From Betaproteobacteria bacterium (lineage in GTDB: Bacteria; Pseudomonadota; Gammaproteobacteria; Burkholderiales; Ga0077523): a stretch of 64,000 bases of DNA. The stretch covers positions 682,001 through 746,000 of the forward strand of contig JADJPK010000031.1 in NCBI GenBank assembly GCA_016713305.1. The letters are read 5' to 3'. The position numbers were made by a program, and so were the translations under genes. Position 1 is the stretch's first letter. Every line of letters starts with the position of its first letter. Positions 44,667 through 53,262 of this stretch are shown here, in pieces. The notes under the pieces are model-generated. The model made no database searches and had not been told where the DNA came from. It worked only from the letters and a program-made list of their open reading frames with translations.

Positions 44667-45947
44667 TTGAAACCTGTCCACCGTTCGTTCCTGCTCGTCC
44701 GGATCGCCCTCCTGGCGGCGCTTGCGATGCCGGCCTGGGCCGCGCCGCTTCCCACTGCCGAACCCGAGGACGTGGGTCTTTCGTCCGAACGTCTGCGGCT
44801 CATCGAAGCGACGGTCAAGGGTTGGGTCGACAAGAAGGAAGTGCCGGGGGCGGTGGTGATGGTCGCCCGGCACGGCAAGCTCGCGTACGTCACGACCCAG
44901 GGCATGCGCGATTCCGCCAGGGGCGAACTGCTCCGGGAGGACAGCATCTTCCGCCTGTACTCGATGACCAAGCCCATCACCACCGTCACGGCAATGACTC
45001 TGGTGGAGGAAGGCCGCCTCTCGCTGCAGGAACCGGTGGCCAGGTACATTCCCGAGTTCAAGGACATGAAGGTCGGCGTGGAGACGTTCGACCCGAAGAC
45101 GGGCGCGCAGACCTTCACGACCGTGCCGGCCCGCCGGCCGGTCACGGTGGGCGACCTGCTGCGGCACACGGCAGGACTCACCTATGGCCCGCCGCTGTCA
45201 ACCCGCACGCAGATCCAGAAGATGTACCAGGAAGCGGGCGTGTGGTCCCAGTCGTGGGTGCTGGCGGATTTCGCCAGGACCATGGCCAGGCTGCCGCTGG
45301 TCCACGAACCAGGCACGGCATGGGAATACGGACACAACACCGACATTCTCGGGCGTGTCATCGAAGTCGCGACCGGGCAGACACTCGACAAGGCGTTCGA
45401 GGACCGCGTACTGCGCCCCGTGAAGATGACGGACACGGCGTTCTCCCTGCCGGCCGCCAAGACGGGAAGACTCGCACAGCCGCAACCCGATCCCTACAGC
45501 GGCAAGACACCCGATCTCATCGATTTCACGCAGCCGCAAGGCTTCTTCGCCGGCGGACACGGACTGGTGGGCACGGCCGGCGACTACCTGCGTTTTTGCC
45601 AGATGCTGCTGGACGGCGGATCCATCGATGGCGCGCGCGTCCTGGGACCGCGCACCGTGGAGTACATGGCGTCCAATCACATGCACGCGGGTGTCGCGCT
45701 CGGCGCGGGATACCTGCCGGGCCCGGGCTACGGCTTCGGTCTGGGCTTCGGTGTGCGGACCGACAAGGGAGGCGCCGACTACAACGGCTCCGTCGGGGAC
45801 TACTACTGGGGCGGATACGCCGGCACCTATTTCTGGATCGATCCGAAGGAACGCCTCACCGTGGTGTTCATGACCACCGAACCCGTGCGCCGGACGCAGT
45901 ACCGCATCGCGATCCGGCAGCTCGTGTATCAGGCGATCGCCCGCTGA
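44667..45947 (+). CDS. Exported serine beta-lactamase-like hydrolase (class C/EstB fold)
   Basis: A 426-residue beta-lactamase superfamily protein with a signal peptide (about 1-25, ending AWAAP). The SxxK motif is Ser99-Met-Thr-Lys102 in RLYSMTKPIT. The usual YxN is replaced by YGHN (Tyr221) and the KTG-type position lies near the C-terminal GGYAGTYFWIDP, so true beta-lactamase activity is doubtful; an esterase or D-aminopeptidase role is plausible. I choose the TTG at 44667 because GGAGGAG lies six bases upstream; a start at 44622 would separate the signal peptide from the N-terminus. Confidence 0.85.
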   Translation: MKPVHRSFLLVRIALLAALAMPAWAAPLPTAEPEDVGLSSERLRLIEATVKGWVDKKEVPGAVVMVARHGKLAYVTTQGMRDSARGELLREDSIFRLYSMTKPITTVTAMTLVEEGRLSLQEPVARYIPEFKDMKVGVETFDPKTGAQTFTTVPARRPVTVGDLLRHTAGLTYGPPLSTRTQIQKMYQEAGVWSQSWVLADFARTMARLPLVHEPGTAWEYGHNTDILGRVIEVATGQTLDKAFEDRVLRPVKMTDTAFSLPAAKTGRLAQPQPDPYSGKTPDLIDFTQPQGFFAGGHGLVGTAGDYLRFCQMLLDGGSIDGARVLGPRTVEYMASNHMHAGVALGAGYLPGPGYGFGLGFGVRTDKGGADYNGSVGDYYWGGYAGTYFWIDPKERLTVVFMTTEPVRRTQYRIAIRQLVYQAIAR

Positions 45948-45955
45948 GAACCGCC

Positions 45956-46609
45956 ATGAACTCGATTCGCGATTGCTGCACGGCGCTTGCCATCGCGGTT
46001 GTCTGCGCCGCCTCCCCCGCGGCGGTGGCGGGTGTGGAGGACGAAGGAGACGCAGTGCTGCTGGTGGCGAAGCCGGAGATGCCTGACATCAATTTCGCGC
46101 AGACGGTGGTCCTGGTCACCTTTCCTCAGGATTCGGGACCCATGGGTGTCGTCCTCAATCGCGATGCCGGCCTCACCATAGGGCAGCTCTTCGGACCGGA
46201 CAGGCCGGAGCTGAAGGACATCCCCGACCCGCTCTACCTGGGCGGCCCGGTGAAACCGGATGGCATGCTGTTCCTGTTCCGCGCCCCCGAACATCCGGTC
46301 AAGGCCTTGCCGGTTGTGGACGATCTCTATCTCTCCGGAGATGGCCCGATCTTCGAATCCCTGGTGGCCCGCCCTGCTGACGGTGGCAACCGGAAGTTCT
46401 TCGCAGGATATGCCGGCTGGGCCGTCGGGCAGCTGGACGCGGAGATCCGCCGGGGCGATTGGCACGTGGTGCCGGTGGACGCGGAGACAGTGCTGGCGCC
46501 GCCCATGGACGATCTGTGGCAGCGCATGCTGGTACGTGCAGCGTCCCGTTCGGCCGGCGCGAATGCGACTCCGGGAACGAAGCCGGGCCGCCGGCTGGCG
46601 GCACACTGA
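45956..46609 (+). CDS. YqgE/AlgH-family protein with a signal peptide
   Basis: A 217-residue protein with the YqgE/AlgH (DUF179) fold: LLVAKPEMPDINFAQTVVLV, GPMGVVLNRDAGLTIGQLF, DPLYLGGPVKPDGMLFLF and GYAGWAVGQLDAEI are all family marks. Unlike the usual cytoplasmic AlgH, this copy begins with an apparent signal peptide (about 1-26, VVCAASPAAVAG). It starts nine bases after the serine hydrolase stop, so the two probably share a transcript and compartment. The start at 45956 gives the signal; no shorter in-frame Met precedes the fold. Confidence 0.85.
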   Translation: MNSIRDCCTALAIAVVCAASPAAVAGVEDEGDAVLLVAKPEMPDINFAQTVVLVTFPQDSGPMGVVLNRDAGLTIGQLFGPDRPELKDIPDPLYLGGPVKPDGMLFLFRAPEHPVKALPVVDDLYLSGDGPIFESLVARPADGGNRKFFAGYAGWAVGQLDAEIRRGDWHVVPVDAETVLAPPMDDLWQRMLVRAASRSAGANATPGTKPGRRLAAH

Positions 46610-46638
46610 ACGGCCTGCGGTCGAAGGAACCGCGAGAC

Positions 46639-48090
46639 ATGCCTGCCCGTTGCAGCCGTGCCGTGGGCGAAAGGGCCTGCGCATCGGGGCATGGAGGCAG
46701 GGTGCGTCAAGACCGCTCGTACCCGAAACAGTGGAGACAGCTCTCCACCATCCTGTTCCTGGTGCTGATGAGCCTTGCTCCGGCGATCCCTGCGGAGCGA
46801 GGACACTCGGCGTCGGGCACGGCGGGGCAAACGCCCGGCGAGGCACTCGATGCGGACCACGCGTACGACACGCCGGCGCCAGGACTGAGCGCCGATCAGC
46901 GCGAGCAATTCCTGAGGGGCAGACAGGTCGTCCGCGAAAGGTGGGTCGTCGCGCCGTCCCCTTTCGGCTCGTGGGGCCGGGGACCGACATCCAACGGCGA
47001 GGCATGCGTCGACTGCCATCCGCGCAACGGTCGGGGCGTTCCTCCGGAGGCGCCCGGCGAGACGGCCGTGTCGGCGATCCTGCGTCTGTCGTTGCCCGGG
47101 ATCTCCGCCACGGGTGCCGCCCCTCCCCACCCCCGCTACGGCTCGCAGCTCCAGCATCAGGGCATCCTGGGCCAGGTGCCTGCCGAAGGCGAGTTCACCG
47201 TTCAATGGCGCGAGACGGTTCGCCGCTATCCGGACGGCGACATCGTGTGGCTGCGCTTTCCGCAGATCGGGACTCGTGCACTTGCTTTCGGCACGCTCGA
47301 ACCCGAAACCGCAATGTCGATGCGCGTCGCGCCGCCGCTAGCGGGATTGGGGCTCCTGGAAGCGGTTGCGGAATCCTGGCTGGAGCAACGAGCCGCCATC
47401 TCCGGGCGGCTGAATCGGGTCCGTGACAGCCTGACCGGACAAAGACGTACCGGTCGATTCGGCTGGAAGGCGACGCAACCGGATCTGCGCACGCATGCGG
47501 CGCATGCGTTCTTCGAGGATCTCGGCATCACGAGCGACGTCCATCGGGGACAGAACTGCACGGACGTGCAGGACGCCTGCCGCGCCGCGGCCCAGGGCAC
47601 GCAGCCCGAGATCTCGTCCGACAGACTGGATGCCGTCGCGTTCTATCTGCGGGCCCTGGATGCTCCCGCCGCCGGTCCCTCGGACAGCGCGGACACGCTC
47701 CGGGGAGCCCTCCTCTTCGAATCGGCGGGCTGCGGAACCTGCCATGCGGGCGAAGCGCCCCTGGGCGATTCGCCGCTGGCTGCGGTAACCGGCCGGACCG
47801 TCATCCGGCCGTATACCGACCTGCTGTTGCACGACATGGGCGAAGACCTCGCCGACGGAGTGCGGGAATATCTCGCGGGTGCGTCCGACTGGCGCACGGC
47901 GCCACTGTGGGGAATCGGGATGGCCAAGGCCGTGACTCCCCGCGCACGCTATCTGCACGACGGACGCGCACGTTCCCTGGAGGAGGCGACACTCTGGCAC
48001 GGCGGCGAAGCGCGTTCTTCCCGGCAGCGCTTCGAACACTTTGCCCGCGACGACCGGCACGCACTGCTGGCGTTCCTGCGTTCGCTGTGA
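46639..48090 (+). CDS. Di-heme oxidoreductase family protein (DHOR/DUF1111-type)
   Basis: A 483-residue exported protein with two c-type heme motifs, CVDCH (about 125) and CGTCH (about 370), in a long cytochrome fold with GNDXF-like RGRQVVRERW and LYHDGRARSLEEATLWHGGEA at the C-terminus. Members resemble MauG-like di-heme enzymes. A membrane/signal segment ILFLVLMSLAPAIPAE lies near 38-53. The start is uncertain: ATG at 46639 or a GTG near 46702 closer to the signal. It is co-directional with the YqgE-like gene and may be a periplasmic redox partner. Confidence 0.83.
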   Translation: MPARCSRAVGERACASGHGGRVRQDRSYPKQWRQLSTILFLVLMSLAPAIPAERGHSASGTAGQTPGEALDADHAYDTPAPGLSADQREQFLRGRQVVRERWVVAPSPFGSWGRGPTSNGEACVDCHPRNGRGVPPEAPGETAVSAILRLSLPGISATGAAPPHPRYGSQLQHQGILGQVPAEGEFTVQWRETVRRYPDGDIVWLRFPQIGTRALAFGTLEPETAMSMRVAPPLAGLGLLEAVAESWLEQRAAISGRLNRVRDSLTGQRRTGRFGWKATQPDLRTHAAHAFFEDLGITSDVHRGQNCTDVQDACRAAAQGTQPEISSDRLDAVAFYLRALDAPAAGPSDSADTLRGALLFESAGCGTCHAGEAPLGDSPLAAVTGRTVIRPYTDLLLHDMGEDLADGVREYLAGASDWRTAPLWGIGMAKAVTPRARYLHDGRARSLEEATLWHGGEARSSRQRFEHFARDDRHALLAFLRSL

Positions 48091-48179
48091 GATCGACCTG
48101 GCGACGCGCGGGTCCGGGATGCCGGCCTGGCGCAACCATCACAGACATTGATCAGACGTTTTCCTGGAGAGGACCACCC

Positions 48180-49280
48180 ATGAAGATTGCCCGCATCGAG
48201 ACGGTCGTGCTCAAGATTCCCTACACGACGGGAGGCTCGGACGAAGCCTCCGCGTGGGGTGGCCGGCCGTGGACTACCGCGGACTCGCTGCTCGTCCGTG
48301 TCGAAACTGACAACGGAATCGTGGGCTGGGGCGAGGCGTTCGGCTACAACGTCATCCCGGCCACACAGGCCGTCATCGAACACGTCCTGACCCCCATGGT
48401 GGTCGGAGCGCAAGCGGATGCCATCGAACCGCTCATGCGCGAGGCAGAACAGAAGCTGCACATCTTCGGACGCGGCGGACCGGTGATCTACGCCCTGTCC
48501 GGGCTCGACATCGCGCTGTGGGACATCGCAGGCAAGGCAGCGGGTGTGCCCGTGCACCGTCTGCTGGGAGGAAAGGCACACGACACGCTCCCCTGTTACG
48601 CGAGCCTCATCCGCTACGCCACGCCGCAGGGAGTGGCGGCGAACGTGCAGCGCGCCCGAAACGCCGGATTCGCCGACATCAAGCTGCACGAGATCGATGT
48701 CGACTGCATCCGCGCAGCGCGGCAGGCGGCAGGGCCGCAGGCCCGGCTCATGCTGGATGTGAACTGCCCTTGGACGCTGGGCGAAGCCCTGCGCGTCGCG
48801 CGCGTGCTGCGGGAGGTCGACCCGTTCTGGCTGGAGGAACCCGTGTGGCCGCCCGAGGACGATGCGGCACTGGCGCGCATCCGCCGCGAATGCGGTATTC
48901 CCATCGCGGCAGGCGAGAACGCCGCGACCCCGCACCAGTTCGCTCAGCTCCTCCGTTCCGGGGCCGTGGACATCCTGCAGCCCAGCCCGGCGAAATGCGG
49001 CGGCATCTCGACGCTGCGCAAGGTCTTCGCCCTGGCGGACGAATACAACGCTCGGGTCGTGCCGCACACGTTCTACGACGGACCCGGTCTGCTCGCCGGC
49101 CTGCATTGCGCTGCCGTGTTCCAGCGAGAGCCTTTCATCGAATGGCGGTTCTTCGACGTGGAGGCTCCGGTCTACAAGGGCAGGTGCATGCCTGCCGGCG
49201 GAAGAATCTCCGTGCCCGACGGACCCGGTCTGGGTGCCGACCCCGATCCGGACGTGCTGAAGGAGTTCGGAACCCGCTGA
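48180..49280 (+). CDS. Mandelate racemase/muconate lactonizing enzyme family protein
   Basis: A 366-residue enolase-superfamily enzyme. The N-terminal capping domain covers about 1-125; the barrel holds metal ligands in LMLDVNCPW (Asp), FWLEEPV (Glu) and IAAGENAA (Glu). The usual KxK second-base motif is altered (IKLHEID), so Lys/His may act as the base. The substrate, probably an acid sugar or related hydroxy acid, cannot be told. It is preceded by TGGAGAGGACC. Confidence 0.87.
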   Translation: MKIARIETVVLKIPYTTGGSDEASAWGGRPWTTADSLLVRVETDNGIVGWGEAFGYNVIPATQAVIEHVLTPMVVGAQADAIEPLMREAEQKLHIFGRGGPVIYALSGLDIALWDIAGKAAGVPVHRLLGGKAHDTLPCYASLIRYATPQGVAANVQRARNAGFADIKLHEIDVDCIRAARQAAGPQARLMLDVNCPWTLGEALRVARVLREVDPFWLEEPVWPPEDDAALARIRRECGIPIAAGENAATPHQFAQLLRSGAVDILQPSPAKCGGISTLRKVFALADEYNARVVPHTFYDGPGLLAGLHCAAVFQREPFIEWRFFDVEAPVYKGRCMPAGGRISVPDGPGLGADPDPDVLKEFGTR

Positions 49281-49352
49281 CCCGGCGGGCTGGCGGAGGT
49301 TCCGGGCAGAACGCCCGCCCGGAGAGGAAGACAGCACGCCGGACCGCCGTTG

Positions 49353-49856
49353 TCAGGACTCCGGCTGCGGCGGGCGCGAAACGCACCGGCCGGAGCCGTT
49401 CACGTTCAGCACTCCGGTGGCGGACTGGATGCGGATCTTCGACTTGTAGTGCGTCACCTCGCAACCGGGCGCGCCAGGCGCGCACGCTCCCTTCGGCCTG
49501 ACCACGACGTCGAGAATCTCAAGCCGGATCGGATGCAACCCGGCTCCTGGCGCATCGTAGTAGGACATGAACCGGTGTCCGACGGCGAGAGCCTTGTCGG
49601 GAATCTTGCGAAAGATCACCGATCGGTCGCGGTACTTGAGCGTGACGAGCGCGCCATCGAGCAGCATGCGCAGACGGTCACCGCCGCTGGGAGACAGGAT
49701 GCATCGATTCCTTTCATCGAAATAGCTGCAGCCGTCCGCCTCGCATTGTCCGGGAGGATCCGTGCCCAGCACCGGCGCTGCGCGCAGGGGCCGGGCAAAG
49801 GGAAACAGCAGGATCAGAGCGGCAAAGGCCGCAGCGCGGCGATGGCGAGCATTCAT
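49353..49856 (-). CDS. Exported hypothetical protein
   Basis: A 167-residue protein with a signal peptide (about 1-24, ending LRAAP). After it, CEADGCSYFDERNRC and later GACAPGAPGCEVTHYKSKIR provide about five cysteines that could form disulfides, within a beta-rich domain. I do not recognise the family. The ATG at 49856 gives the signal. A 241-nt region without genes separates it from phrB upstream. Confidence 0.6.
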   Translation of the reverse strand: MNARHRRAAAFAALILLFPFARPLRAAPVLGTDPPGQCEADGCSYFDERNRCILSPSGGDRLRMLLDGALVTLKYRDRSVIFRKIPDKALAVGHRFMSYYDAPGAGLHPIRLEILDVVVRPKGACAPGAPGCEVTHYKSKIRIQSATGVLNVNGSGRCVSRPPQPES

Positions 49857-50097
49857 CGATTGCCTCTGTCTGTTCGCTTCGAGCGGATCGGTGCCAGCGG
49901 CCGAGTCGGTGGCACCGCTTCGCGATTCCAGAAATGGTCCGGTCAATATACGTGGATCGCGTGGGCGCCGGAATCGTGCGACAGCAAGGCGGGAGGCGAA
50001 GGCGGCTGCTGACGTCCCGCCGCTCCGGACCATGCCGCCCGTGTCCGTCTTCCGCCGATGCGATGCCCATTTGCCGACGGTGCCCGTCCCGGCGCCC

Positions 50098-51531
50098 TCA
50101 ATTCCGGCCGGCCTTGACTGCCGCATACATCCGTAGCGCGGCCTCTCTCGCCTCGGAATGATCCACGACAGGAAGCGGATACTCCCGGCCCACCGTCACA
50201 CCGGCGGCCTGCTGCTCGAGGGGCGGCATCTTCCACGGTGCATGGATGTAGCGCGACGGTACCTTGGCGAGCAGCGGCAGGTACTGCCGGATGAAGCGCC
50301 CCTGCGCGTCGAACTTCTCCGATTGCGTGACCGGGTTGAAGATGCGGAAGTAGGGCTGCGCGTCGCAGCCGGTCGAGGCCGCCCACTGCCAGCCGCCATT
50401 GTTGGCCGCGAGGTCGAAATCGTTGAGGTGTGCTGCGAAATAGCGCTCGCCCCAGCGCCAGTCGATGCACAGATGCTTCACCAGGAACGAGGCGGCGACC
50501 ATGCGCAGCCGGTTGTGCATGTAGCCGGTGGAGTTGAGCTGTTTCATGGCCGCGTCGACGAGCGGATAGCCGGTGCGGCCTTCGCACCAGGCGGTGAAGT
50601 GGTCCTCCCGGTTCGCGAAGCGCAGCGCATCGAACTCGGGCTTGAAGCTGCGTTCGGCCACGTGGGGGAAATGCCACAGAATCTGGAAGTAGAAATCGCG
50701 CCAGACCAGTTCCGACAGCCATGTGCGGGCGCCTTCGGATACGCGCTCGTACGCGCGCCGCGCAAGCTCGCGAACGGACACGGTGCCGAAGCGAAGATGC
50801 ACCGAGAGATACGAAGGTCCGCGGATGGCCGGGAAGTCGCGGCGTTCGCGGTAGGCGTCCATCCGCGGGACGAAATCCTCCAGCAGAGCATGTGCCCCGC
50901 TCGCCCCCAGAGGCAACTGCAAGGACGTGAGATTGGTGGGCGTGAAGCCCAGAGCGGACAGATCGGGCATTGGAGGGACATGGTCCCGGACCAGTGACCG
51001 CGCATGCTTCTCGATCGGATATGCCTCGAGATGAAACGGCGTGAGCGTCCTGAGCCAGGCGGTCCGATACGGCGTGAAGACGCTGAACGGTCGACCCGCC
51101 TGCGTCAACACTTCGCTCTTCTCGAAGATGCACTGGTCCTTGAACGTGCGCAGCGATCGGCCCTCGTCCGACAGCGTCCGTGCGACGTGTGCGTCCCGAT
51201 CTTCCGCGGCGGGTTCGTAGTCGTGGTTGGCATAGACCGCGCCGGCCCCGAGCGTCCGCGCAAGCCGGGGAATCTCGTCCCGCGCGCGCCCATGCAGGAC
51301 GTGAAGACTGCCGCCTCGCGAAGCCAGACTGTCGCGCAACTCGCGCACGGCGTGCCAGATGAACTCCACGCGCCTGTCGGCCCGCGTGGGCAACGCGTCG
51401 AGAATCTCCGTGTCGAACACGAACACGCAGCTCACCGCGGCCGCGTTCTTCAGCGCGTGATGGAGTGCCGCGTTGTCGGTGACGCGAAGATCGCGCCGGA
51501 ACCACATGAGGGCGCGCTCGACGGTGCTCAT
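50098..51531 (-). CDS. phrB: Deoxyribodipyrimidine photolyase (CPD photolyase)
   Basis: A 477-residue DNA photolyase that repairs cyclobutane pyrimidine dimers with blue light. The N-terminal antenna domain (MWFRRDLRVTDNAAL) is followed by the FAD domain with YRERRDFPAIRGPSYLSVHL, LVWRDFYFQIL, GRTGYPLVDAAMKQLNSTGY, MHNRLRMVAASFLVK, HLCIDWRWGERYFA and NNGGWQWAASTGCDA. These are class I CPD photolyase marks, with the Trp chain present. The ATG overlaps the preceding SnoaL-like gene's stop (ATGA). It is the last gene of the leftward light-stress operon. Confidence 0.96.
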   Translation of the reverse strand: MSTVERALMWFRRDLRVTDNAALHHALKNAAAVSCVFVFDTEILDALPTRADRRVEFIWHAVRELRDSLASRGGSLHVLHGRARDEIPRLARTLGAGAVYANHDYEPAAEDRDAHVARTLSDEGRSLRTFKDQCIFEKSEVLTQAGRPFSVFTPYRTAWLRTLTPFHLEAYPIEKHARSLVRDHVPPMPDLSALGFTPTNLTSLQLPLGASGAHALLEDFVPRMDAYRERRDFPAIRGPSYLSVHLRFGTVSVRELARRAYERVSEGARTWLSELVWRDFYFQILWHFPHVAERSFKPEFDALRFANREDHFTAWCEGRTGYPLVDAAMKQLNSTGYMHNRLRMVAASFLVKHLCIDWRWGERYFAAHLNDFDLAANNGGWQWAASTGCDAQPYFRIFNPVTQSEKFDAQGRFIRQYLPLLAKVPSRYIHAPWKMPPLEQQAAGVTVGREYPLPVVDHSEAREAALRMYAAVKAGRN

Positions 51532-51947
51532 CCGAGCGCTCTCGAAATGCGCCGTATCACCGGGCCCAGCAGGGGCAGATGTGCATAGAGCTCCTCGCCT
51601 GTGTCCCAGAAGTCCCGGTGGTAGCGGATGCGCCCGTCGGATGCCAGCCGCAGATGCGTCGCACCGTGGATGCGCCATGACTGGCGAGGCCGGAACCGCC
51701 GGATGGAGAACGTGAAATCCCACTCGAGCATGAGCTGATCGCCCTCCGCGATGCGATTGACGACCGAGAATCTCGGCTCCAACAGGGATTCGAACATGCG
51801 GGCATAGATGGACCGGATGTCTTCCCTGCGGCGCGCCTCGTTGAACGGATCCTTGAAGTACGCATCCTCCGTATAGACGCGATCGATCGCCCCCAGCGAC
51901 ACCTCGTCGAGCGTCTCGAAGTACCGGACGATTTCGTCGACCGTCAC
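51528..51947 (-). CDS. SnoaL/NTF2-like fold protein
   Basis: A 139-residue single-domain protein with the NTF2-like cone fold: EIVRYFETLDEVSLGAIDRVYTEDAYFKDP at the N-terminus, then RMFESLLEPRFSVV and LEWDFTFSIRRF. It could bind a small hydrophobic ligand. It overlaps the SDR stop (GTGA) and the phrB start (ATGA). Comparable SnoaL-like genes accompany SDR, CFA-type and photolyase genes in light- or singlet-oxygen-induced clusters of other bacteria (from memory). Confidence 0.85.
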   Translation of the reverse strand: MTVDEIVRYFETLDEVSLGAIDRVYTEDAYFKDPFNEARRREDIRSIYARMFESLLEPRFSVVNRIAEGDQLMLEWDFTFSIRRFRPRQSWRIHGATHLRLASDGRIRYHRDFWDTGEELYAHLPLLGPVIRRISRALG

Positions 51948-52720
51948 AGTCCCGTCACCCGGTGGATGAGCGGGAAATACCAGCGGTAGGGCAGCCAGCT
52001 CGCCAACTTGACCAGCCGCGTGAAGCGCTTCGGATAGTGGATCTCGAACTCGCCCCGCGCGAGCCCGCGGAGCGTCTGCTGCGCGGCTTCCTCCGGCGCG
52101 ATGAGGGCAGGCATGCGGAAGTCGTTGTCCGCCGTGAGGGGGGTGCGCACGAATCCCGGGTTGACCACGCTCACGCCGATACCCTTCGGCGCGAGATCGA
52201 CATAGAGGCCCTCGGCGAGATGAATGAGGGCTGCCTTGGTCGCGCCGTAGAAAAGCGCCTTGGGCAAGCCCCGATAGCCAGCCACGGAAGCCACGAGGGC
52301 GATGTGACCGCCCTGCGCCCGGACGAACTCGTGAACGACTGGTTCCAGGACGTGGAGCGCGCCGGTGACGTTGACGTCGAACAGCCGCCGGCCGGCCCCG
52401 GCGTCGAAATCCCACGCATTGCAGGGCTGGTACACGCCTGCCATGTAGATCATCACGTCCAGCCCTGCCCAGGCGGACCGGATTCGGGCGAATGCCTCGC
52501 TCACCTCCGGCGCGACCGTCACGTCGAGCGGGCACACGAGCGCCTGCCCCGGATGGCTGCGCGCCAGTTCCTCGAGGGGCTCCGGGCGCCGTGCCGACAC
52601 GGCGACGCGCGCACCGAGCAGGAGAAGCTGCCTGGCCAGCGCCGCGCCGATGCCCGTGGACGCACCCACGATCCACACCCGCCTGCCGGACCAGTCACGG
52701 ATGGGAACGTTCATCGTCAT
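51944..52720 (-). CDS. Short-chain dehydrogenase/reductase
   Basis: A 258-residue classical SDR. The NAD(P)-binding motif is VWIVGASTGIGAALA; the catalytic tetrad is visible as NVTG (Asn), LVASVAGYRG (Ser) and FYGATKAAL (Tyr and Lys). A distinctive C-terminus (HYPKRFTRLVKLASWLPYRWYFP) may be membrane-associated. It overlaps both neighbours by four bases in the operon. The substrate is unknown; a lipid intermediate is plausible given its neighbours. Confidence 0.9.
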   Translation of the reverse strand: MTMNVPIRDWSGRRVWIVGASTGIGAALARQLLLLGARVAVSARRPEPLEELARSHPGQALVCPLDVTVAPEVSEAFARIRSAWAGLDVMIYMAGVYQPCNAWDFDAGAGRRLFDVNVTGALHVLEPVVHEFVRAQGGHIALVASVAGYRGLPKALFYGATKAALIHLAEGLYVDLAPKGIGVSVVNPGFVRTPLTADNDFRMPALIAPEEAAQQTLRGLARGEFEIHYPKRFTRLVKLASWLPYRWYFPLIHRVTGL

Positions 52721-53262
52721 GACGAAGCCTCCGCGCCGCGCGGTTTGCGAAAACTGATGAGCACCTGGGCAATCTCCACACCGAGCTTGGACACGGTGGA
52801 GCGGTTGAGAAGCACCTCGGGGTCCACGAGATACATCCAGTCGTCCACGTCCAGATGCACGGTCGAATCGCCCCACGGATAGTCGAGCACGTAGCGAAGG
52901 CGGAAGGCATTGCCGGCGGCCTCCCCCTGCGCTTGTCCGATCACGTCTGCGGCCGTGCCGACATACCGGTCGCCCGATCTGCGAAGCGTCCACACGCGCC
53001 GCTGCTTGCGCCCGTCGGAATAGGTGAAGATCTCGTCCAACGTTCCTTTGTCGCCTTCCCATCGGCCATCGATGCGGACGGTGAAGCGCTGCGAGATCGT
53101 GCCGTCCCGGTCGCGGACGATGCCCCAGGCGTCGACCCTGCCGCTGAAGTATTCGCGCAGATCCAGGACCGGACGTTCTGCCCGGAACTGCTCCACGCCG
53201 GGAGACGAGCAGGCCGCGATGGGAATGGCCGGGATGAGGCAGAGAGCGTGGCGCCGGTTCAC
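52717..53262 (-). CDS. DUF3833-family lipoprotein
   Basis: A 181-residue exported protein with a lipoprotein signal (IPAIPIAAC) and a beta-rich domain: LDLREYFSGRVDAWGIVRDRDG, TLDEIFTYSDGRKQRRVW and DWMYLVDPEVLLNRSTVSKLGV. It resembles DUF3833, an uncharacterised family found beside SDR and CFA-type genes. The GTG at 53262 overlaps the transporter stop (GTGA) and fits the signal. Confidence 0.85.
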   Translation of the reverse strand: MNRRHALCLIPAIPIAACSSPGVEQFRAERPVLDLREYFSGRVDAWGIVRDRDGTISQRFTVRIDGRWEGDKGTLDEIFTYSDGRKQRRVWTLRRSGDRYVGTAADVIGQAQGEAAGNAFRLRYVLDYPWGDSTVHLDVDDWMYLVDPEVLLNRSTVSKLGVEIAQVLISFRKPRGAEASS

